A DNA stretch of 64,000 nt from Brevundimonas basaltis (GCF_014202075.1 NZ_JACHFZ010000002.1:124001-188000), one strand, 5' to 3'; positions 39,223-48,716 are shown, counted from the stretch's first letter. Notes: generated by a model not told the origin, from the sequence alone. Made by a program: numbers and translations.

Positions 39223-40164
39223 CTGACGGACGGTGCGATCCCGATCCTGAACCGGCGCGAGGTCGCGCTCGGCCTGTCCGGCCTTTTGGCGGGCGGCTCC
39301 GCCTTCACGCAGGAACCGGAGACGAGCGAACCCCGGCTGCTGGCCAATTTGCTGACGCGCATGGCTCTGCGCGTGACGATCAACGGTCGCCGGGGCGCGC
39401 TCTTCGTGCTCGATACCGGCGCGGGGCGGACCGTCATCGCCGAGGACCTGGCTCGAGCCTGGGAGCTGCCGCCCCGGGCGCCGGTGCTTGTCCACGGTCT
39501 GACGGCGGCCCAGACGGCCCCGACCGTGCACATCAATCGCCTCAACGTCGGCGGACGGCGCATCCATGACCTGCACGCCCCGGTCTTTCCGCGGGCGGCC
39601 CTGGCCGCCGACGGCCTGATCGGTCTGGATGTGCTGGGCCGATTCCGCCTCGACCTGCATATCCCGAGGCGCCGCGTCCAGATGAGACCGTCGGGGCCCG
39701 ATGTCGTGGCGGTCGGGGACGCAGGGCACAGAGCTACCCGGCTGTCGGGCCCGGAGCGCCCCGCCCGACGGGGCCGTTTCGGCGCGCTGATTCTGAAAGG
39801 CTTCGTCGAGGGCCTGGAAGTCGACGTCTTCGTCGACACCGGCGCCCAGTATTCGATCGGCAACCTCGCCCTGCTCCGCTCGGTCGGCGGGGATCCGGCG
39901 GGACTCGAGCGGATCACCGTCTACGGCGTCACCGGCCAGGTCCTCGCCGCCGCCAGCGGTCACGTTCGGGACATGCGCCTCGGGACCCAACGTCTTGGAC
40001 CGACGCCGCTGCTGTTCGCCGACCTTCACGCCTTCCAGGTGCTGGAACTGATCGAGCGGCCGGCGCTGCTGATTGGCGCCGACCTGCTCTACCGCTTCCG
40101 CGAGGTGACCCTCGACTTCGGCCGCTCGCGCATGGCCTTCCGCGGGCTGCGGCGACCCGGTTAG
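39223..40164 (+). CDS. retropepsin-like aspartyl protease with Tat-like signal, CTG start
   Basis: Two retropepsin-type repeats are visible: FVLDTGAGRTVIAEDLA and, in the second half, VFVDTGAQYSIGNLALL. Each has the catalytic D-T-G, so a single chain could form the whole active site. In-frame codons upstream of the TTG at 39286 encode NRREVALGLSGLLAGGSAF, a twin-arginine-type signal. The best start is CTG at 39223, placed 5 bp after GGGGAGG; no ATG/GTG/TTG fits there. From CTG the protein is 313 residues. It follows xerC by 30 bp. Substrate is unknown. Confidence 0.7.
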   Translation: MTDGAIPILNRREVALGLSGLLAGGSAFTQEPETSEPRLLANLLTRMALRVTINGRRGALFVLDTGAGRTVIAEDLARAWELPPRAPVLVHGLTAAQTAPTVHINRLNVGGRRIHDLHAPVFPRAALAADGLIGLDVLGRFRLDLHIPRRRVQMRPSGPDVVAVGDAGHRATRLSGPERPARRGRFGALILKGFVEGLEVDVFVDTGAQYSIGNLALLRSVGGDPAGLERITVYGVTGQVLAAASGHVRDMRLGTQRLGPTPLLFADLHAFQVLELIERPALLIGADLLYRFREVTLDFGRSRMAFRGLRRPG

Positions 40165-41570
40165 GCCTGCATGGTCCAGTTATCGACGCCCATGGCCGCC
40201 TGTTTGACCGCTTCCGAACGGGTCGGGTGGGGATGGCAGATACGGGCGACGTCCTCGCTGGAGCCGCCGAAGGCCATGGCCACGCAGGCCTCGCCGATCA
40301 TCTCGCCGGCCTGCGGTCCCATGATGTGGACGCCGAGGATGCGGTCGGTGGTCGCGTCAGCCAGCACCTTGGCGAAACCCTCGGTCTCGTGGTTGATCTT
40401 GGCGCGGCTGTTGGCGCTGAACGGGAACTTTCCGCTCCTGTAGGCGACGCCGGCCTCCTTGAGCTGGTCTTCGGTCTGGCCGACCCACGCCACTTCGGGG
40501 GCGGTGTAGACCACGCTCGGCACCAGATTGTAATCGACGTGCCCGGCCTTGCCGGCGATCAGTTCGATCGCGGCCACGGCGTCCTCTTCCGCCTTGTGGG
40601 CCAGCATCGGCCCGTGGGTGACATCGCCGATAACCCAGACGCCGCCGGCGTTGGTCCTGAAATGATCATTGGCGACGAAGCCGCGCTTGTCCGGCTCGAC
40701 CCCCACCGTCTCCAGCCCCAGCCCCTCGGTGTACGGACGCCGCCCGATGGCGACCAGCACCACATCGCCCTTCAGCGTCTCCGCCGCCCCGCCGGCGGCC
40801 GGCTCGACGGTCAGTTCGACGCCGTCCTTCGACGTCTTCGCCCCGGTCACCTTCGAGCCGAGCTTGAAGCTCATCCCCTGTTTGGTCAGGGCGCGCTGGA
40901 AGGCCTTGGCGACATCGCTGTCCATGCCCGGGGTGATGCGGTCGAGGTACTCCACCACCGTGACCTGCGCCCCCAGCCGGCGCCAGACCGAGCCCAGCTC
41001 GAGCCCGATGATCCCGGCCCCGACCACGATCAGATGCCTAGGCACGGCCGGCAGCGACAGGGCCCCCGTGGAATCCACCACCTTGCCGTCTTCGAAGGTC
41101 ACGCCCGGCAGGGGCGTCGGCTCCGAGCCGGTGGCGATGACGATATTCTTCGCCGACAGGGTGGACGTCGAGCCGTCGGCCGCCGTCACCTCGACCGCGC
41201 CCGGACCGGTGATCCGCCCGCGGCCCTTCACCCACTCGACCTTGTTCTTCTTGAACAGGAATTCGATGCCCTTGGTCAGGGCGCCGACGCTGTCCGCCTT
41301 CTGGCTCATCATCTGGCCCAGGTTCAGCTTCGGCGATCCGACCTCGATGCCGAGATCGGCGAAGTCCTTGCCCGCCATCTCATAGAGTTCGGAGGCGTGC
41401 AGCAGCGCCTTCGACGGCATGCAGCCGACGTTCAGGCAGGTCCCGCCGAGGGTGTCGCGCATCTCGATGCAGGCCGCTTTCAGTCCCAGCTGCCCGGCGC
41501 GGATCGCGGCGTTGTAGCCGCCCGGCCCGCCGCCGATGATGACAACGTCATAGGAAGCGGCTTCGGCCAT
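40161..41570 (-). CDS. lpdA: dihydrolipoyl dehydrogenase (E3)
   Basis: A 469-residue flavoprotein disulfide reductase. It shows FAD motif VIIGGGPGGYNAAIRAGQLG, redox pair in GGTCLNVGCMPSKAL, NAD motif VVGAGIIGLELGSVW, GDVTHGPMLAHKAEED, and catalytic HPHPTRSEAVKQAA at the interface. It re-oxidises lipoamide in 2-oxoacid dehydrogenase and glycine cleavage complexes. No E1/E2 genes are nearby, so it is a stand-alone copy. I used the ATG at 41570, where the family N terminus begins. Its stop overlaps the convergent aspartyl protease gene by 4 bp. Confidence 0.95.
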   Translation of the reverse strand: MAEAASYDVVIIGGGPGGYNAAIRAGQLGLKAACIEMRDTLGGTCLNVGCMPSKALLHASELYEMAGKDFADLGIEVGSPKLNLGQMMSQKADSVGALTKGIEFLFKKNKVEWVKGRGRITGPGAVEVTAADGSTSTLSAKNIVIATGSEPTPLPGVTFEDGKVVDSTGALSLPAVPRHLIVVGAGIIGLELGSVWRRLGAQVTVVEYLDRITPGMDSDVAKAFQRALTKQGMSFKLGSKVTGAKTSKDGVELTVEPAAGGAAETLKGDVVLVAIGRRPYTEGLGLETVGVEPDKRGFVANDHFRTNAGGVWVIGDVTHGPMLAHKAEEDAVAAIELIAGKAGHVDYNLVPSVVYTAPEVAWVGQTEDQLKEAGVAYRSGKFPFSANSRAKINHETEGFAKVLADATTDRILGVHIMGPQAGEMIGEACVAMAFGGSSEDVARICHPHPTRSEAVKQAAMGVDNWTMQA

Positions 41571-41669
41571 GGGGTCTCTCGTTTCTCTGGGCGCGGGGGA
41601 GCGCGCGGAACCTAGCGGCGCGCGGGTGCGCGTCAACCGTCCCGGCCGATATAGGCGTTCCGGCGCGTT

Positions 41670-42152
41670 CTAGTAGGCGAACTGGCCCGGCGTCCGCGCG
41701 CGGCGGATGCGGCGCCCAGCGATCACGACCAGCAGGCCCAGGATCACCAGGGCCCCCAGCGTCAGCCAGAGCGGATCCACAGGCAAACTCGACGCCGCCT
41801 CCGGCGCCGACATGGTGGCCGGGCCCGACCGGGCCGCCGCCCCGCCCTGCTGGTCAAGCGCCAGCCGCAAGCCGGCGTCGGCGATGAAGGCGAGGAAATA
41901 GGCGATGGCGGACTTCGGACTCCCCGAACCCAGCATCAAGGCGGAGATCACATACAGGCCGATGGCTCCGGCCCACAGGGTCCAGGCCGGGAGGAAGCCG
42001 AACAGTTCGCCGCCGCCCTGCGCCTCCGCTCCGGCGCGCAGCGCGGCCGCCTCGGGACCGGCGCCTTCGAAGAAGGGAGACAGGAAAGGCCACGCCAGCC
42101 ATCCGGCGTAGGCCAGAACGGCCAGAACCACGACAAAACGCAACAACTTCAT
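41670..42152 (-). CDS. small membrane protein of unknown function
   Basis: 160 residues with about three hydrophobic segments: an N-terminal helix (LLRFVVVLAVLAYAGWLAWPF), a central one (WAGAIGLYVISALMLG) and a C-terminal one (LWLTLGALVILGLLVVIAG) followed by a basic tail (RRIRRAR). GGGAGG upstream of the ATG at 42152 supports that start over a GTG-type start at 42167. I recognise no family. lpdA lies 99 bp downstream on the same strand. Confidence 0.65.
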   Translation of the reverse strand: MKLLRFVVVLAVLAYAGWLAWPFLSPFFEGAGPEAAALRAGAEAQGGGELFGFLPAWTLWAGAIGLYVISALMLGSGSPKSAIAYFLAFIADAGLRLALDQQGGAAARSGPATMSAPEAASSLPVDPLWLTLGALVILGLLVVIAGRRIRRARTPGQFAY

Positions 42153-42217
42153 GATCAACCCTCCCACGGCCTGTTAACCATTCTACACCGCTGGGCCGAC
42201 GACGCCAGCGGCAGCGG

Positions 42218-44005
42218 TCAGGCCTGTGCGGCCGGCAGGGTGATCGACACCTCGGAGCCCTGGCCCGGCGCGCTGTCGATCGACAGAACCCCGCCCGACT
42301 GACGGGCGAAGGCGTAGGCCTGCGACAGGCCCAGACCGGCCGCGCCCTCCCGGGTGGTGAAGAAGGGCTCGACCGCGCGCGCCGCCAGATCGCGGTCCAT
42401 GCCCGGCCCGCTGTCGCGGACGCTCAGACGCAGGCCGCCCTCCATCAGCGTCTCCAGACGCACCGCCACCGAGCCCTGCCCGTCGAGAGCCTCGACGGCG
42501 TTGCGGGTCAGCGCCTTGACCGCGCCTTCGAAAGCCACGGGGTCGAGCCGCGCCGGAGCGGCCTCGGCCGGGCCCTCGATCATCAGGTCCACGCCGGAGC
42601 CCGCGAGTTCGCGCAGCCGGCTCTCCATGCCCCTCAGCAACACGCCGGCGTCCATGACTCGCAGGACGGGTTCGTCGTCGCCCTGCGAGAAGGCCGTCAG
42701 GCGCCGGGTCAGAAGTTCGCCTTTCTGCCCGGCCGCGAGCGCCGCCTGACCGATGCGCCGCACCCGGGCCGGGTCGTCGGCCTGGCGCAGCATCATGTCG
42801 AGGGCGCCGGTCATGACGCCCAGCACGGCGTTGAAATCATGGGCCAGCCCGCCGGTCAGACGACCGACGCTCTCCATCCGCCGCCCGCCCTGCAGCTCGG
42901 CCTCGGCTTCCTCACGAACCCGGGCCGCGGCGACGCGGGCCTCTTCGGCTTCGCGGCGCGCGGCCTCGGCGGCGGCCAGCGCCTCGGCGGCGGCCGCGCG
43001 AGCCGCCTCGGCCTCCTCGCGCAGAGCCTGGTCGGCGACGGAGTCCGGTCCGACAGCCGGTTCAGCGGCGGCCGCCCCGTCGGCGTCGGTCTGCGCGGGG
43101 TCGGCCCGCTCACCCGCCAACAGCAGAGCGTCGACCTGTCCATCGACGTCGGTCAGAGGCAGCATCGACCAGCGGATGCCCTCCTCGGCGCCCCGACGTG
43201 AAACGATCGGTTCAGCCTCGCCGGCGGGAGCCGCCAGCCCGGTCCGCAGCGCCTGGCGCCCCTCGACCCGCTCGTCCTCATCGAGGAACAGGTCGGCGAA
43301 GTCGCCCGCGGCGGTCTCGGCGCCCAGCACCAGCAAGGCCGTGCGGTTGGCTTCGCGCACCCGTCCGTCCGGCCCGACCACGACCAGGGCGCTGGCGGCG
43401 GCGTCGAACACCCGCCGGGTCAGGCCGTCGTCGGTCGCCGGAGTCTCGGGCGCGGTGACTTCGGGCGTGATCAGGCTCTCGGTCTCGACGAGGGCGGCGG
43501 TCGAACCGGTGATCTGACCCAACTCGTTCTCGATCGGCATGGCGGTGACCGAGACCAGCATCTTGCGGCGCGAGGCGGGGTTGGCCAGCAGGTGCTGGAA
43601 GCCCTTCACCGTCTGGCCGCGCAGGGCGCGGGCGCTGGGCAGCAGATCCGGCGGAATGGGCCGTCCGTCCGGAAAGGTGATTCCCCACGTGGCCGAGTGG
43701 AAGCGCAGGCCGATCAGTTCGGCGTCGCGGCGGCCCAGCAGCTGGTGCGCGGCGCGGTTGGCGAAGACGAACTTGCCCTGCCGGTCAGTCTCGACCAGCG
43801 CCACCGGAATGGCGTTCAGGGTCTCGAACAGCCGTTTCTGGGAATCCTCCGCGACACGCTGCACAAGATCGAGCTGATCCGAGGCATCCACATGCCGCGA
43901 GCGATTGGTCGCCGCCAACCACAGGCCGATCAGGCCGATGGCCCAGCCGACGGCCGCCAGACCGCCCAGAACCCACACCCAGTTGACCTGGCCTTCCAGA
44001 AACAT
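42218..44005 (-). CDS. PAS-domain sensor histidine kinase
   Basis: A 595-residue kinase. One N-terminal TM helix (about residues 9-31) is followed by PAS 1 (about 55-175, with AIPVALVETDRQGKFVFANR) and PAS 2 (about 195-300, with SALVVVGPDGRVREANR). An Ala/Glu-rich coiled coil (about 320-375) leads to HisKA with His389 in GGLAHDFNAVLG. HATPase has N-box LTRNAVEAL, G1 RDSGPGM and G2 GAAGLGLSQAY. No receiver domain is fused. No partner regulator is adjacent, so its pathway is unknown. I preferred ATG 44005 over 44062. Confidence 0.85.
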   Translation of the reverse strand: MFLEGQVNWVWVLGGLAAVGWAIGLIGLWLAATNRSRHVDASDQLDLVQRVAEDSQKRLFETLNAIPVALVETDRQGKFVFANRAAHQLLGRRDAELIGLRFHSATWGITFPDGRPIPPDLLPSARALRGQTVKGFQHLLANPASRRKMLVSVTAMPIENELGQITGSTAALVETESLITPEVTAPETPATDDGLTRRVFDAAASALVVVGPDGRVREANRTALLVLGAETAAGDFADLFLDEDERVEGRQALRTGLAAPAGEAEPIVSRRGAEEGIRWSMLPLTDVDGQVDALLLAGERADPAQTDADGAAAAEPAVGPDSVADQALREEAEAARAAAAEALAAAEAARREAEEARVAAARVREEAEAELQGGRRMESVGRLTGGLAHDFNAVLGVMTGALDMMLRQADDPARVRRIGQAALAAGQKGELLTRRLTAFSQGDDEPVLRVMDAGVLLRGMESRLRELAGSGVDLMIEGPAEAAPARLDPVAFEGAVKALTRNAVEALDGQGSVAVRLETLMEGGLRLSVRDSGPGMDRDLAARAVEPFFTTREGAAGLGLSQAYAFARQSGGVLSIDSAPGQGSEVSITLPAAQA

Positions 44006-44138
44006 GCGCCCCGACTGTCCCGTTCTGGCGCCCGCGGCGCCCGTTCGGGCCATACACTGCAAACGGCGAACCGGAACGGCCCGGTTTCCCCGACAGGGCG
44101 ACTAGACCGCCGGCTCCGGATCGTCCAGCGCCGAACCG

Positions 44139-44846
44139 TCAGATTTCGGACGCCGGCGCCGCGCCGACCGCACGCCGTATCCGTCTGCGATCGAGGGCGG
44201 CGAGGACCCAGATGCCGAGCGGAATCCCCCAATAGGCCACACCGGGCAGCCACGGTGCGACGGGCAGCAGGGGGCTGAGGGCCAAGGCGCCGGACACGAT
44301 CCCCGTGACCGCTGCCAGGGTCCACGTCCGGGCCCATGATCGCGCGGCCCGCGCCGTCGGATCGGCGGCTTCCAACCCCGCCCGGGCATGCCGGAACAAC
44401 AGGACGTACAGCGCCGAAAGCACCGAGAAGCCGAAGCCGTAGATCGCATAGGTCCAGCCCAGCTGGTCGAAGCCGGCGATCAGGCCGCCGCCCGGCAGCG
44501 CGCCGCCCGACATGAAATGCAACGCCGTCTCGGTCAGCAGGCGAAGTGGGAACACGAACACCAGCACCGCGAACACCACCCCCAGGCTGAGCAGCGTCGC
44601 CATCCGGTCGCGCCGGGGGCCCAGCGACGACCACGCCCGATGGGCCAGCCAGAACAGGATGATCAGGGCGAAACCGGCCAGAAAGGCGGGGATCCGCATC
44701 AGGGCGTGTACCAGATCGTCGAAGGACCGAAGCGGCTCGGCCCCGGCGATGATCAGCAGCGACACCGCGAAGGCGAAGGCGGAGTCCACGAAGGCGTCCA
44801 GCCGCCTCCACTCCGTCGGTCCGACTGTCCTGACGCCCTCGCCCAT
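44139..44846 (-). CDS. TMEM175-like (DUF1211) potassium channel protein
   Basis: 235 residues, six predicted TM helices. The N-terminal RLDAFVDSAFAFAVSLLIIA corresponds to the family RxxAFSDGVFAIAxTLL element in TM1, whose Phe residues line the pore in bacterial TMEM175 potassium channels. The Ser-Asp is here Val-Asp-Ser. A single repeat unit suggests assembly as a tetramer, as in other bacterial members. ATG 44846 has AAGGA upstream, better than GTG 44861. Confidence 0.75.
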   Translation of the reverse strand: MGEGVRTVGPTEWRRLDAFVDSAFAFAVSLLIIAGAEPLRSFDDLVHALMRIPAFLAGFALIILFWLAHRAWSSLGPRRDRMATLLSLGVVFAVLVFVFPLRLLTETALHFMSGGALPGGGLIAGFDQLGWTYAIYGFGFSVLSALYVLLFRHARAGLEAADPTARAARSWARTWTLAAVTGIVSGALALSPLLPVAPWLPGVAYWGIPLGIWVLAALDRRRIRRAVGAAPASEI

Positions 44847-44910
44847 AGCCCTGTCCTTCACGACCCTGTGGAACGGTGATCGATTTGCCGCGCCGGGGCA
44901 ATCTCGGGGG

Positions 44911-46086
44911 TCAGTCCCAGCTCACCGTCCGCGGCGCATAGGCGTCGATCGCCTCCAGAAGGGTGGCGACCAGCGCCCGCTCTTCCTCGCTGAGTTCGGG
45001 ACGCCAGATATCGAAGATCAGCACCACCCGGGCCCGGTCGCTGCCGTTCCTCGCCTCGTGTTCGATGGTGTCGTCGAAAGCCCAGCATTTGCCACGCTCC
45101 CACGCGCGCACCTCGTTGCCGACGCGGAACTCGCAATCCGGCGGCACGATCAAGGGCAGGTGGCAGGTCAGCCGGGTGTTGACGAAACCGGTGTGGGGCT
45201 GGATGTGCGCCCCGGCCTTCAGTTGGGAGAACATGATCTGCGGCGAGCGCGCCTTGACCCGGCACAGGGGCGCGTCCTTCAGGGCCGCCATCGTCCTCGG
45301 GCAACGCGCGGCGTTGGCGGTCTCGCGGCCGTCCTTCGACAGAAAGCAGCTGCTCCAGTCCATGCTGTCGACGAGCGGATAGTCGGGCCGGCTCGGCATG
45401 CCGGGCTGGGTTTGCAGATAGGGGGCGAAGGCGGACCGGTCCTCGAGAATGGCGTTCAGCTCCGCCGTCATGTCGTCCGTGGCGGCCTCGACGGCGTCCA
45501 TCCACGGAAACTGGTCGCGCGGGTAGAACTGGATGTTGGGCAGCTCTGGATAATAAAGCGCCTGCGGCTGCTGCAGATAAGGCTGTTTGCGGCCGGTCAG
45601 GATGTCGAGGGCGTGGGTGAATCGCCGGTCGGACGCGCCGGCGGAATAGCCCGCGTCCTCCAGCGCTCCGTCGAGAAGACCCTGCATGCCGGCGGCGATG
45701 CGATCCTGGGCCGCGCGGGCCCGTCGCAGACCTTCGGCGAGATCGGGCGGCAACGACGGCGCCGCGCCGGCCAGTTTGACGAAGGCGTTGAAATAGAAAT
45801 TGGCCTCCCGGTGGGCGCCCTGGGCGGCGAGGACGTCCGCCTTCGCCAGGGCGCCGCGCAGGCTGCGGGCGTTCAGCACCAGCGCCCGGTCCGCCGCGGT
45901 CCCGGCCGCGGCATGGTCGCCGAGGCGCACGCAGCTCGCGGCCAACAGGGCCCAGGCGTCGGCGTCGCCGTCGGCGCCGCTGGCGACGGCCTCGTCGAGC
46001 CGGGCCCGCGCGCTCGCCCAGTCGCCGGCGCGATAGGCGGCCACGGCGGACTGGAGCAGCTGGATTGGTGGAGCGGTGGAGGCCAT
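44911..46086 (-). CDS. TPR-containing aspartyl/asparaginyl beta-hydroxylase
   Basis: 391 residues. The N-terminal third has TPR-like helical repeats (SAVAAYRAGDWASARARLDE; ALVLNARSLRGALAKADVLA). The C-terminal domain (about 200-375) is the Asp/Asn beta-hydroxylase type: YPRDQFPWM, QLKAGAHIQPHTGFVNTRL, CHLPLIVPPDCEFRVG and WAFDDTIEHEARN. The two His residues chelate Fe(II), and the Arg after binds 2-oxoglutarate. Protein substrate is unknown. A tRNA-Gly gene lies upstream on the same strand but is separated by a terminator. Confidence 0.88.
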   Translation of the reverse strand: MASTAPPIQLLQSAVAAYRAGDWASARARLDEAVASGADGDADAWALLAASCVRLGDHAAAGTAADRALVLNARSLRGALAKADVLAAQGAHREANFYFNAFVKLAGAAPSLPPDLAEGLRRARAAQDRIAAGMQGLLDGALEDAGYSAGASDRRFTHALDILTGRKQPYLQQPQALYYPELPNIQFYPRDQFPWMDAVEAATDDMTAELNAILEDRSAFAPYLQTQPGMPSRPDYPLVDSMDWSSCFLSKDGRETANAARCPRTMAALKDAPLCRVKARSPQIMFSQLKAGAHIQPHTGFVNTRLTCHLPLIVPPDCEFRVGNEVRAWERGKCWAFDDTIEHEARNGSDRARVVLIFDIWRPELSEEERALVATLLEAIDAYAPRTVSWD

Positions 46087-46150
46087 GCCCGTTGGTAGCC
46101 CTCCGGACGGTGTCCCTCAACACCGGCGCCGGCCTATGGCTCCAAAACCA

Positions 46151-46178
46151 AAAGGCCCGGTCCGGAGACCGAGCCCTT
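46151..46178 (-). terminator. terminator downstream of tRNA-Gly
   Basis: On the minus strand GGCUCGGUC-UCCG-GACCGGGCC forms a 9-bp stem with one U-G pair, followed by TTTTGG. It lies 13 bp after the tRNA CCA end. Confidence 0.8.
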
Positions 46179-46190
46179 TGCTGTTTCGAC

Positions 46191-46265
46191 TGGAGCGGGC
46201 GAGGCGATTCGAACGCCCGACCCTCACCTTGGCAAGGTGATGCTCTACCCCTGAGCTACGCCCGC
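46191..46265 (-). tRNA. tRNA-Gly (anticodon GCC)
   Basis: A 75-nt gene on the minus strand. Acceptor stem GCGGGCG/CGCCCGC pairs perfectly, discriminator U is followed by an encoded CCA (46193-46191). D-arm GCTC-AGGGGTA-GAGC, anticodon stem TCACC/GGTGA with loop TTGCCAA (anticodon GCC), and T-arm with TTCGAAT are all standard. Confidence 0.97.
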
Positions 46266-46374
46266 GCTTCAGTCGAGGGCGGGCCTATACCGGACCCGGC
46301 CGGACCCTCGCAAGTCCCTTCGTGGAAAAACTGCGCTCAAGCAGCGAGCCGCCGTGCGGCGAGCGATAGCGCCC

Positions 46375-47157
46375 CTACCTCGGCGCGAGGCGAATTGCGC
46401 CATCCAGCCGGATGCATTCGCCGTTGATGTAGACGTTGCGGGCCAGCTCAAGCACCAGCGAGGCGTAGTCGGCGGGCGTGCCCAGACGGCTCGGGAACGG
46501 AATGGCGGCGGCCAGCGCGTCCTGGATCTTCTGATCCATCCCCGCCATCATCGGCGTCCACATGATCCCCGGCAGGATGGTGTTCACGCGCACGCCTTCC
46601 TGGGCCAGGTCGCGCGCGGCTGGCAGGGTCAGGGCGTAGACGCCGCCCTTCGACGCCGAATAGGCGGCCTGACCGATCTGACCATCCTGGGCCGCGACGC
46701 TGGCGGTGTTGACCACGAGACCGCGTTCGCCGTCCGCCATGGGCTCCAGCGTCACCATGCCCGCCGCCGACTGCGACAGGACGCGGAAGGTGCCGAACAG
46801 ATTGACCCGCACGGTGCGCTCGAACTGGGCCATGTCGTGGGCGCGAATCTCGCCGGTGTCCTTCTTGCGCGAGACGGTCTTCTGGCCCGTCGCGATGCCC
46901 GCGCAGTTGACGGTCAGTCGCTCCTGGCCGTGCGCGGCGCGGGCCTTTTCAAAGCCGGCGGCGACGCTGGCGTCGTCGGTGACGTCGACCTGGCAGAAGA
47001 CCCCGCCGATATCGGCCGCGACGGCCTCGCCCTTGTCAGACTGCATGTCGAACAGCGCGACCTTGACGCCCTGGGCGGCCAGGGCGCGGGCCGTGCCTTC
47101 GCCGAGGCCCGAGGCGCCGCCGGTGACCACCGCGGCGATGCTGCTGTCGAGTTTCAT
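46375..47157 (-). CDS. SDR-family 3-hydroxyacyl-CoA dehydrogenase-like protein
   Basis: A 260-residue short-chain dehydrogenase close to type II 3-hydroxyacyl-CoA dehydrogenase (HSD17B10 group). The NAD site is TGGASGLGEGTARALAAQG, NCAGIA is in place, and the catalytic Ser/Tyr/Lys are in NTASVAAQDGQIGQAAYSASKGG. LPGIMWTPMM and NGECIRLDGAIRL complete the fold. Likely role is beta-oxidation of a branched or fatty acyl-CoA. It is divergent from the DUF1232 gene by 54 bp and ends about 110 bp from the tRNA. Confidence 0.88.
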   Translation of the reverse strand: MKLDSSIAAVVTGGASGLGEGTARALAAQGVKVALFDMQSDKGEAVAADIGGVFCQVDVTDDASVAAGFEKARAAHGQERLTVNCAGIATGQKTVSRKKDTGEIRAHDMAQFERTVRVNLFGTFRVLSQSAAGMVTLEPMADGERGLVVNTASVAAQDGQIGQAAYSASKGGVYALTLPAARDLAQEGVRVNTILPGIMWTPMMAGMDQKIQDALAAAIPFPSRLGTPADYASLVLELARNVYINGECIRLDGAIRLAPR

Positions 47158-47211
47158 GGCGCGAGCCCCTATCTTGTCTGAACCTGAGTTTCGGCCGGGG
47201 GTTTAACCGCC

Positions 47212-47610
47212 ATGTCCGTCAAAGCCAAACCCGTCACGCCCGATGAGGCGCTGGACCCCGCCCGGGCGCTCACGCCCTCGGTGCAGCGGGTCAATGAGGT
47301 GCGGGTGCAGAAGGGCTTCTGGCCCAAGATCCGGCGCACCGCCTCGCGCATACCCTTCGCCGGCCAGGCCCTGTCGATCTGGTTCGCCGCGCGCGACCCC
47401 GAGACACCGGCCGCGGCCAAGGGTCTGATGCTGGGGGCGCTGGCCTATTTCGTGCTGCCCATCGACGCCATTCCCGACATCTTCGCCGGCATCGGCTTCA
47501 CCGACGACGCGGCCGTCATCGGGGCCCTGATCGCCACCCTGGGCGCCAACATAAAACGCCGGCACAGGGACCAGGCGACCGAAGCGCTGGAGCAGCTGAG
47601 GCGGGACTAA
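47212..47610 (+). CDS. YkvA/DUF1232 family membrane protein
   Basis: A 132-residue DUF1232 protein. The core AAKGLMLGALAYFVLPIDAIPDIFAGIGFTDD (read in parts) has the family YxlsPiDliPD motif followed by a Gly-rich hydrophobic turn and GFTDDAAVI. One or two membrane-associated helices. Function is unknown. Its last 4 bases overlap the convergent quinone reductase gene. Confidence 0.88.
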   Translation: MSVKAKPVTPDEALDPARALTPSVQRVNEVRVQKGFWPKIRRTASRIPFAGQALSIWFAARDPETPAAAKGLMLGALAYFVLPIDAIPDIFAGIGFTDDAAVIGALIATLGANIKRRHRDQATEALEQLRRD

Positions 47611-48608
47611 CTCTCGACCGTCACCACCACCTTGCCCATCACCGAGCGGTCGCCGAGCGCCCGGATGGCCTCGTGGGCGCGCTCCAGCGGGAAGGTGCGG
47701 CTGACCCGCGGCCTGATCTTGCCCTCGCTCCAGAAGCGGAACAGGTCGGCCATGTTGGACGCGTGGGCCGCCGGGTCCCGCATCACCGCCGCGCCCCAGA
47801 AGACCCCGATCACCGACACGGACTTCAGCAGGGTCAGGTTCAGCGGCAAGGACGGAATACCGGCGGGGAAGCCGACCACCAGATAGCGGCCGTTCCAGGC
47901 CATGGCCCTGAGCGCCGGCTCGCAATAGTCGCCCCCCACCGCGTCATAGACCACGTCCGCGCCATCGCGGCCCGAGGCCAGCTTGAGCTCGCCCGACAAC
48001 TCCTTCTGCGCCGCCCTGTCCATCTTGCCCGAGGGGTAGATCAGGCCGTTGTCGGCCCCGGCCTCCAGCGCGAACTGGACCTTGTCGCTGGTCGAGGCGG
48101 CGGCGATGACGTGCGCGCCCATGGCCTTGCCCAGCTCGACCGCGGCGACGCCGACTCCGCCGGCCGCGCCCAGCACCAGCAGGCTCTCGCCCGCCTCCAG
48201 CCGGGCCCGGTCCTTGAGCGCGTAGTAGGAGGTGCCGTAGGTCATGGTCAGGGCGGCGGCGGTCTCGAAATCCATGCCGTCGGGAATCTTCATCACCGAG
48301 GCGGCGGGGACAGCCAGACGCTCGACCATGCCGCCCCAACCCGGCACGGCGATGACCCGGTCGCCCTTGCGCAGGGTTGTGACGCCCTCGCCGACCGCCT
48401 CGACCACGCCCGCGACCTCGCCGCCGGGCGAGAAGGGCCGTTGCGGCTTGAACTGGTATTTGTCCTCGATGATCAGGGTGTCGGGGAAGTTGACCCCGAC
48501 CGCCCGGACCTCGATCACCACCTCGCCCCTGCCCGGCGTGGGATCCAGCACCTCCTCCACGACCAGGGTATCGGGACCGCCGGGGGCCTTGGACAGGACT
48601 GCGCGCAT
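47607..48608 (-). CDS. NADPH:quinone oxidoreductase family protein
   Basis: A 333-residue zinc-independent MDR enzyme of the QOR2/quinone reductase group. GVNFPDTLIIEDKYQFKP, PFSPGGEVAGVVEAVGEGV and the cofactor motif VLGAAGGVGVAAVELGKAMG are typical. It would reduce quinones or enoyl compounds with NADPH. It is divergent from the isoaspartyl peptidase gene (108 bp apart). Confidence 0.88.
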   Translation of the reverse strand: MRAVLSKAPGGPDTLVVEEVLDPTPGRGEVVIEVRAVGVNFPDTLIIEDKYQFKPQRPFSPGGEVAGVVEAVGEGVTTLRKGDRVIAVPGWGGMVERLAVPAASVMKIPDGMDFETAAALTMTYGTSYYALKDRARLEAGESLLVLGAAGGVGVAAVELGKAMGAHVIAAASTSDKVQFALEAGADNGLIYPSGKMDRAAQKELSGELKLASGRDGADVVYDAVGGDYCEPALRAMAWNGRYLVVGFPAGIPSLPLNLTLLKSVSVIGVFWGAAVMRDPAAHASNMADLFRFWSEGKIRPRVSRTFPLERAHEAIRALGDRSVMGKVVVTVES

Positions 48609-48716
48609 GGTGGGGTTCCCGGGGAGAGGAGGCGTTCACCGACGTGGCGCTCGCGTTCCGGGAAGGCTAAGCAGCGTCCCGCCCGTTGAAAAGGGGCGAT
48701 CAGGAGACCAGACCGA

